Assembly (NCBI GenBank): GCA_903825695.1
Contig: CAIKBP010000184.1
Span: forward strand, 1-7,501
Reading direction: 5' to 3'
DNA length: 7,501 nt
Source of the DNA: an uncultured Verrucomicrobiota bacterium
GTDB taxonomy: Bacteria > Verrucomicrobiota > Verrucomicrobiia > Palsa-1439
Under the pieces are notes generated by a model that did no database searches, had not been told where the DNA came from, and was given only the letters and a program-made list of their open reading frames with translations. The position numbers were made by a program, and so were the translations under genes. This document shows, one piece after another, positions 1 through 3,666 of this stretch (positions within the stretch are counted from its first letter, which is position 1; the number at the start of each line of letters is the position of its first letter).

Positions 1-501
1 AAACCGCTGTGTAGTCCCGTATAGCAATGGTTTGCCCGGCACGTCGCTGCGTCCGACAATCGTGATCAGATCGCGCTCCAACAGCGTTTTTACAACACCA
101 TCCACGTCAACACCGCGAATTCCCGCAATGTCAGCGCGCGAAATCGGCTGCCGCAAAGCAACTATCGCCAGCGTTTCCAACGCCGGCAACGACAGGCGGT
201 GTGGTCGCGCCTCATCAAGAAGCTTTTTCAGCCACGGCGCATATTCGGCCCGGCTTACCAGCCGCCATCCGCCCGCAATCTCGACTAGTTGGAAACTCCG
301 TAGCGGTGTATCGTACTCAACTTTCAATTTCTCCAACGCCGAGGCAATCTGCGCTTCCCGTACGTTGCGAAACGATTCCGTCGCTCCGGGACCGTCCTCA
401 TCCGTCGCCTCGGCAAAGATTGTCCGTATCTCCTTGATCGACAGCGGGCGTTCCGCCGCGAACAGAACCGCTTCCACGATGTTATTCAGCTCTACAGTCA
501 T
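1..501 (-). CDS. scpB: Segregation and condensation protein B (ScpB), 3' end cut by window edge
   Basis: ScpB is the winged-helix dimer subunit that joins ScpA and SMC in the bacterial condensin, which compacts and separates replicated chromosomes in the cytoplasm. Translating the minus strand from the ATG at 501 gives 167 residues with no stop before the left edge, so the gene is partial at its C-terminus. Residues 8-30 (IVEAVLFAAERPLSIKEI) match the usual ScpB start. Residues 104-164 carry the family core: SLPALETLAIVALRQPI, then the IRGV segment, and GKPLLYGTT near the cut. Only a few tens of residues should be missing. The nearest upstream ATG runs into a stop, so the start at 501 is secure; a GAGG lies unusually close to it. 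The gene is last of the trpS-scpA-scpB block, 71 bp after scpA. What is seen is the sequence match; the condensin role is family knowledge. Confidence 0.93.
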   Translation of the reverse strand, partial: MTVELNNIVEAVLFAAERPLSIKEIRTIFAEATDEDGPGATESFRNVREAQIASALEKLKVEYDTPLRSFQLVEIAGGWRLVSRAEYAPWLKKLLDEARPHRLSLPALETLAIVALRQPISRADIAGIRGVDVDGVVKTLLERDLITIVGRSDVPGKPLLYGTTQRF

Positions 502-508
502 ATTCCTC

Positions 509-566
509 TTGTAGCCGCGAATCTCATTCGCGGTTCTTCTGCCGCGAAAACGTTTCGCGGCTACAA
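509..566. repeat. REP-like double hairpin between scpA and scpB
   Basis: The scpA-scpB gap is almost filled by nested palindromes. The outer arms, 509-521 and 554-566, are a perfect 13-bp inverted repeat (ttgtagccgcgaa). Inside are two competing hairpins: 515-522 with 526-533 (ccgcgaat/attcgcgg, 3-nt loop) and 541-549 with 553-561 (gccgcgaaa/tttcgcggc, 3-nt loop). All stems are variants of one motif, GCCGCGAA. That is typical of REP-type elements scattered by a RAYT transposase. It could also stabilise or end the scpA message; there is no clear U-run on the minus strand, so a classic intrinsic terminator is less likely. Confidence 0.75.
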
Positions 567-572
567 AAAACG

Positions 573-1301
573 TCAGGTCACTTTGATCACATGAATCTCT
601 CCGAACGCCTTTTCCTGTCTGACCTTCAATCGTTTGAGCCGGATCAATTCCAGCAGCGCGAGAAAAGTGACCACCACTTCCGTCCGTGTCGCCGCTTCGG
701 CAAACAGTTCACGGAACACAATCTCGTTCCGGCTCTGCATAGTATAGAGGATTTCCTCGATTTTGTCGCTGACCGTGAATCGTTCCTCGACAATCTCATG
801 AAACTCTTCGCGGGCGCTGGTCCGTTTCAATACTTCGCCAAACGCGTCGATGAGGTCGAATATACTGACTTCAGCCAACGGCTGCTCGACACCGGCAGGG
901 ATGTCCTCGGCCGTCGCGCCGCGGGCGAAGACGTTCGATTGCTCCTCTTCACGCCGTCCAAGCTGCAGCGCCGCGTCCTTGAACTTCTTGTACTCGATCA
1001 ATTGGCGTATCAACTCCCAGCGCGGATCCTCGCCTTCATCGGTTTCGTGGTCGATCACCTGCTGATCCGCCGGCAACAACATCCGGCTCTTGATGTACAT
1101 CAGCGTCGCCGCCATCACGAGAAACTCGCCCGCGACTTCCAGGTTGAGCATCTGCATCAACGACAAATACTCCATGTACTGGTTCGTGATCCGCTCGATC
1201 GGGATGTCGTAAATGTCAACCTCATCCTTCTTGATGAGGTATAGCAACAAATCCAGTGGCCCCTCAAAGACCTCCAGTTTGATTTTATAATCGGTTTCCA
1301 T
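573..1301 (-). CDS. scpA: Segregation and condensation protein A (ScpA)
   Basis: ScpA is the kleisin subunit that bridges the SMC head domains and binds ScpB in the bacterial condensin. The 242-residue product has the usual family length. Its N-terminal part (residues 6-46) has the signature KLEVFEGPLDLLLYLIKK followed by VDIYDIPI and ITNQYMEYL, and residues 53-76 (NLEVAGEFLVMAATLMYIKSR) form the second conserved helix region. The C-terminal ~38 residues (VVVTFLALLELIRLKRLKV) are the winged-helix part that contacts the SMC head. The start at 1301 opens directly into the conserved N-terminus and has a weak GGCGG/GGA ahead of it. It lies between trpS (131 bp upstream, gap filled by a repeat) and scpB (71 bp downstream), all on the minus strand, probably co-transcribed. 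No odd residues seen. Confidence 0.96.
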   Translation of the reverse strand: METDYKIKLEVFEGPLDLLLYLIKKDEVDIYDIPIERITNQYMEYLSLMQMLNLEVAGEFLVMAATLMYIKSRMLLPADQQVIDHETDEGEDPRWELIRQLIEYKKFKDAALQLGRREEEQSNVFARGATAEDIPAGVEQPLAEVSIFDLIDAFGEVLKRTSAREEFHEIVEERFTVSDKIEEILYTMQSRNEIVFRELFAEAATRTEVVVTFLALLELIRLKRLKVRQEKAFGEIHVIKVT

Positions 1302-1313
1302 ATTTCCGCCGGT

Positions 1314-1431
1314 CCCTCACCTCGATCCTTTGCCGCAGACGACAGCGGCGTCTCGCAGACTCGGCTCCCCCGCAAGCGGCGTGAGGAGTCGTTTCCCTCT
1401 CCCTTGCTCAGGGAGAGGGTCGGGGTGAGGG
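1314..1431. repeat. MITE-like element with 16-bp imperfect terminal inverted repeats
   Basis: The trpS-scpA gap is nearly all occupied by this element. Its ends, 1314-1329 and 1416-1431, are inverted repeats agreeing at 14 of 16 positions (CCCTCACC core on both). The right end overlaps a strong 10-bp hairpin, 1395-1404 (ccctctccct) with 1410-1419, 5-nt loop. The interior holds a further GC-rich GCCGC/GCGGC pair. No coding capacity and no obvious target-site duplication are visible. It stops 1 bp short of the trpS stop codon. The hairpin has no following T-run on the minus strand, so it is not a convincing intrinsic terminator, though it may affect message stability between trpS and scpA. Confidence 0.55.
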
Positions 1432-1432
1432 C

Positions 1433-2398
1433 TCACCGCAAACCGACCGCTTCTCTCACCTTCCGCATGGTCTTGTCCGCCTCAGCGTTAGCGCGCTCCG
1501 CACCGTTGCGTAAGACCTCGCGAACGTAATCGAGGTTCTTCATCAGCTCTGCGCGTTTGGCGCGCATCGGCGCAAAATACTCCAGCAACGCGTTGGCCAG
1601 TTCTTTCTTCGCATCGCCGTAGCCATAACCGCCTGCAGCTAGTTTGGTTTCCATCTCGCGCGCCTTGTCGGCGGACGCGATCACTTTGTAAAGTTGCAGC
1701 GGTATGTTCTTGTTCAAATCTTTTTTGGGCGCTTCGACTGATTGTGAATCTGTCACAATACTCATGATTCTTTTCCGCGTCGCCTTCTCGTCGCCGAAAA
1801 TCTCGATGGTATTGTCGTAGCTCTTCGACATCTTGCGCCCATCGATCCCGGGCATCACGGCCACCTCGGGGCGGATGCTCGCCTCAGGAATCCGAAACAC
1901 CTCGCCATACTGACGGTTGAACGCCCCGGCGATGTCGCGTGTGATCTCGATGTGCTGTTTCTGATCTTTGCCAACCGGCACGACATCAGATTGCACAATC
2001 AGGATGTCCGCCGCCTGCAACACCGGGTACGCAAACAACCCGTGGTTCGGCCGCATCCCCTGTGAAACCTTGTCCTTGTAGCTGACGCAGTTCTCCAGCA
2101 TCGGCATTGGGGTCACGCATGACAAAATCCAAGTCAGCTCCGTCACCTGTGGCACGTCGCTTTGCCGGTAAAACACCGTGCGTTTTGGGTCCAGTCCGCA
2201 CGCCAGAAAATCCAACGCCACGTCGAGCGCGTTCTGCCGAAGCTCGGCGGGATCGGTGATCGAAGTCATCGCGTGGTAATCGGCAATGAAATAGAACGCC
2301 TCGCCCTTCTGCGCCAGTTCCAGCGCGGGACGCATCATTCCAAAGTAGTTGCCGATGTGCAACTTGCCGCTTGGTTGTATGCCCGAGAGTATTCGCAT
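1433..2398 (-). CDS. trpS: Tryptophanyl-tRNA synthetase (TrpS)
   Basis: This class Ic synthetase activates tryptophan with ATP and charges tRNA-Trp in the cytoplasm. With the start used here the protein is 321 residues, close to the bacterial norm. The HIGH motif appears as GKLHIGNYFG (residues 11-20), the Trp-site segment as YPVLQAADIL (124-133), then VPVGKDQKQHIEITRD (141-155), and the KMSKS loop at 189-193. The open frame extends upstream to a TTG at 2491, which would add 31 residues; I chose the ATG at 2398 because the family begins with MRILSGIQPSG and the extra residues match nothing familiar. No Shine-Dalgarno is seen before 2398. It heads the minus-strand block with scpA and scpB. Function is secure; only the start is open. 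Confidence 0.97.
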   Translation of the reverse strand: MRILSGIQPSGKLHIGNYFGMMRPALELAQKGEAFYFIADYHAMTSITDPAELRQNALDVALDFLACGLDPKRTVFYRQSDVPQVTELTWILSCVTPMPMLENCVSYKDKVSQGMRPNHGLFAYPVLQAADILIVQSDVVPVGKDQKQHIEITRDIAGAFNRQYGEVFRIPEASIRPEVAVMPGIDGRKMSKSYDNTIEIFGDEKATRKRIMSIVTDSQSVEAPKKDLNKNIPLQLYKVIASADKAREMETKLAAGGYGYGDAKKELANALLEYFAPMRAKRAELMKNLDYVREVLRNGAERANAEADKTMRKVREAVGLR

Positions 2399-2572
2399 GG
2401 CCGACGGAAGATACGAGATGAACGGAGCACCTTGCGAGCAAAAAACAGAGCCGGCGACCGCCATCAACGTGACGCCGATTTCACCCGCCAATTTGCCCGT
2501 TGGAGGCGGCCTGCGCGATTCCGCTTACCAACTCCTCCCGCTGCCACGAAACTTCGGCGTAACTCATTGATT

Positions 2573-2621
2573 TTCAAGTTGACACGTTGTTCCATGCATT
2601 TCATCATGTCAGCAACTTGAA
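2573..2621. repeat. Inverted repeat in the trpS upstream region (possible degenerate attC or leader hairpin)
   Basis: Arms 2573-2580 (ttcaagtt) and 2614-2621 (aacttgaa) pair perfectly and are extended by gaca/tgtc (2581-2584 with 2607-2610), leaving a 3-nt bulge at 2611-2613. On the minus strand it would lie in the leader of trpS, about 175 nt before the start. Flanking GCGTAAC (2557-2563) and GTTTAGC (2622-2628) resemble attC R'' and R' boxes, but each breaks the consensus at one base and the spacers to the arms are unequal (9 and 0 nt). It may be a decayed attC or unrelated structure. The rest of 2399-2683 shows no gene. Confidence 0.4.
2579..2607 (+). promoter_or_regulatory. Candidate sigma-70 promoter for the cassette genes
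   Basis: A perfect -35 box TTGACA (2579-2584) is followed after 17 bp by CATCAT (2602-2607), which matches the -10 consensus at four of six positions including the key second A and last T. Transcription would start near 2614 and enter cassette 1, whose first codon is at 2684. Integron cassettes usually lack promoters, so an outside promoter of this kind would play the part of Pc. It overlaps the inverted repeat. The call rests on the boxes only. Confidence 0.4.
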
Positions 2622-2669
2622 GTTTAGCGGCTGTTTGTTTTTTGCCCCTGACTTCATACGAATACTAAT

Positions 2670-2676
2670 GTTAGGA
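2670..2676 (+). other. Left cassette junction (core GTTAGGA)
   Basis: The G at 2670 is host flank and TTAGGA is the 5' end of cassette 1. GTTAGGA matches the GTTRRRY core except at the last base, and it is the perfect complement of TCCTAAC, the R'' of the attC at the end of the same cassette. No stem partner for an attC is found just upstream, so this looks like an insertion at a plain G/TT site rather than a third attC. The AGGA at 2673-2676 also serves as a ribosome binding site, 7 nt before the ATG at 2684. Confidence 0.7.
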
Positions 2677-2683
2677 TAAAGCA

Positions 2684-3013
2684 ATGGTCAGATTCGATTT
2701 CAGAATCAATCCTACATTCCTGACAAACACGATGCACCATGTGACCGTGCCAAAGAGCATTGTGCCCCTCGCTGCGATGCATGAGCACGGCCTTGACCGA
2801 GGTGGAGTCACCGTGATTTATCCGCGAGGAGAGCGTTTGTGGGGTTACATGTATCATGGCCGTACTACGCAGCGAGGCCAGTACTACCAGATTCGCCACC
2901 GCGCGACGACCGACTTTCCTACGTACTTCAAGCAGGGACAGAAGCTTCTTGTCGTGATTCTTCGTGTGAGGGATGAGATTTATGCGATTCTTGAGTTTCA
3001 GGATATGTCCTAA
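2684..3013 (+). CDS. Cassette-borne hypothetical protein, 109 aa
   Basis: I do not recognise this family. The ATG at 2684 has AGGA (2673-2676) at a 7-nt spacing and lies 14 nt inside the cassette, and the TAA stop lies inside the R'' box of the following attC: the compact layout expected of a genuine cassette gene. The product has no signal peptide or membrane segment and should be cytoplasmic. It is rich in aromatic and basic residues, with predicted strand-like stretches at about 41-46 (GVTVIY), 52-57 (LWGYMY) and 87-105 (KLLVVILRVRDEIYAILEF), suggesting a small beta-rich fold. The TTQRGQYYQIRHRATTDF segment in the middle is the most distinctive part. No catalytic motif is evident, so I give no function. 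Confidence 0.75.
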   Translation: MVRFDFRINPTFLTNTMHHVTVPKSIVPLAAMHEHGLDRGGVTVIYPRGERLWGYMYHGRTTQRGQYYQIRHRATTDFPTYFKQGQKLLVVILRVRDEIYAILEFQDMS

Positions 3014-3076
3014 CCATTCGGTCCAGCCAACCGCTGCCTGCTATGCGGTCAGCGGTGCTGACCTCAGACGTTGGGC
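3008..3076 (+). other. attC: attC recombination site 1
   Basis: R'' is TCCTAAC (3008-3014) and R' is GTTGGGC (3070-3076), a full match to GTTRRRY; they pair over six positions counting one T-G wobble. Inside, accgctg (3030-3036) pairs with cagcggt (3050-3056), and cagc plus ggt (3020-3027) pairs with gctg and acc (3057-3063), leaving a few unpaired bases such as those at 3028-3029 as the extrahelical bases that orient the integrase. The apical loop is 3037-3049. At 69 bp it is within the usual attC range. IntI recombines the folded bottom strand between G3070 and T3071. Confidence 0.87.
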
Positions 3077-3081
3077 TGCAA

Positions 3082-3087
3082 AAGGAG
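3082..3087 (+). promoter_or_regulatory. Ribosome binding site deciding the lipoprotein start
   Basis: AAGGAG with a 7-nt spacer before the ATG at 3095. It fixes that ATG rather than the in-frame TTG at 3071, which is part of the attC core. It is the strongest Shine-Dalgarno in the window and stands out against the poorly marked starts of the chromosomal genes, in line with a different origin for the cassette. Confidence 0.85.
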
Positions 3088-3094
3088 ACTCACG

Positions 3095-3589
3095 ATGAAG
3101 CTTACAACGAATTTGCTCGCTGTTGCGCTGGTTTCGTTTGTTGTTGGTTGCGCTACGCCCTACCAGTCTACCTCATTAAGGGGCGGCTACTCGGACACTC
3201 AGTTAGCCCCAGATGTTTTCCGCGTTTATTTTCGCGGCAACGCCTATACTGCTATGGAGCGCGCCCAGGATTTTGCGCTTCTTCACGCTGCGGAGTTGGC
3301 GCAGTCGCATGGGTTCAGTTGTTTTGCCGTCGTTGACGAGAGCAGTTCGACTTCTGTGCACGCATTTACCACTCCCGGTCAGTCATACACTTCCGGGTCT
3401 GGTATGGTCGCCGGCGATGTTGTGACGTACTCGGGACAGACGACATATTATCCCGGTCAGACCTACATCTTTCACAAGCCGAGGACGGGTTTACTCATCA
3501 AGTGCTTTTCGGAGAAACCAGAGCGTATCTACACCTTTGATGCGGCTTTTCTAGTGCAGTCGCTGAGGCAGAAGTACGGACTGAAGTGA
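3095..3589 (+). CDS. CC0125/CC1285 family lipoprotein (integron cassette gene)
   Basis: A 164-residue predicted lipoprotein. Residues 1-18 are a type II signal peptide (one Lys at position 2, hydrophobic core LLAVALVSFVV) and the lipobox VVGC places the lipidated cysteine at residue 19, so the mature protein should be membrane-anchored outside the cytoplasm. The segment GGYSDTQLAPDVFRVYFRGN followed by ERAQDFALLHAAELA and a GFSCFAVVDE strand is the hallmark of the CC0125/CC1285 lipoproteins, a family of unknown function that I recall as common among cassette genes. The middle (about residues 88-126) is rich in Ser, Thr, Gly and Tyr. Start set by the AAGGAG at 3082. It ends 7 bp before the R'' box of attC 2 and converges on murQ. 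The molecular role is not known. Confidence 0.85.
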   Translation: MKLTTNLLAVALVSFVVGCATPYQSTSLRGGYSDTQLAPDVFRVYFRGNAYTAMERAQDFALLHAAELAQSHGFSCFAVVDESSSTSVHAFTTPGQSYTSGSGMVAGDVVTYSGQTTYYPGQTYIFHKPRTGLLIKCFSEKPERIYTFDAAFLVQSLRQKYGLK

Positions 3590-3596
3590 TGCAAGC

Positions 3597-3666
3597 GCCC
3601 AACCATACGCTTGAGCTAACCGCGCCCCGCGCTAGCACGCGAGTCTGCGGTGGCTCAGCTTTGGAT
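3597..3666 (+). other. attC: attC recombination site 2 (last of the array)
   Basis: R'' is GCCCAAC (3597-3603), a full consensus match. The R' position is TTTGGAT (3660-3666), which differs from GTTRRRY only at its first base; its last six bases should be host target sequence. The stem is clear: tgagct (3612-3617) pairs with ggctca (3652-3657, one T-G wobble) and accgc (3619-3623) with gcggt (3647-3651), leaving A3618 as a single extrahelical base, a typical attC feature. The apex at 3624-3646 forms a GC-rich imperfect hairpin. The last 29 bp of murQ coding sequence up to the cassette edge, stop codon included (3632-3660), lie inside this site. Confidence 0.8.

Larger units (their letters stand above)
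2671..3660 (+). mobile_element. Two-cassette integron array without integrase (CALIN-type)
   Basis: Two consecutive gene cassettes: cassette 1 at 2671-3070 (400 bp) and cassette 2 at 3071-3660 (590 bp). Each is one plus-strand gene followed by an attC. The boundaries follow the integron rule of cleavage between the G and TT of the R' core. They are confirmed internally: cassette 1 begins TTAGGA, the exact reverse complement of its own R'' box start TCCTAA (3008-3013), and cassette 2 begins TTGGGC, the exact reverse complement of GCCCAA (3597-3602). Each excised circle would thus form a matched attC. No intI gene or attI is visible in the window; the neighbours are trpS and murQ, both on the opposite strand. 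The term CALIN refers to attC clusters lacking an integrase. An integrase elsewhere in the genome is possible. Confidence 0.85.

Noticed and set aside
591..1244. Long plus-strand open frame of 217 codons
   Set aside because: It lies wholly antisense to scpA, which has a full family match; it has no recognisable protein features.
1395..1419. Intrinsic terminator after trpS
   Set aside because: The hairpin is strong but no T-run follows it on the trpS strand, and it is part of a larger repeat with terminal inverted repeats.
2399..2491. N-terminal extension of TrpS from the TTG at 2491
   Set aside because: The extra 31 residues match nothing known for TrpS, and the family start MRILSGIQPSG begins at 2398.
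2399..2670. Integron integrase gene or attI site at the left of the array
   Set aside because: No tyrosine-recombinase frame exists here; the space is only 272 bp and holds the trpS upstream region.
2654..2899. Minus-strand open frame of 81 codons over cassette 1
   Set aside because: Antisense to the cassette gene, whose ribosome site, start and stop fit the cassette edges; it crosses the cassette boundary at 2671, so it could not be a native unit.
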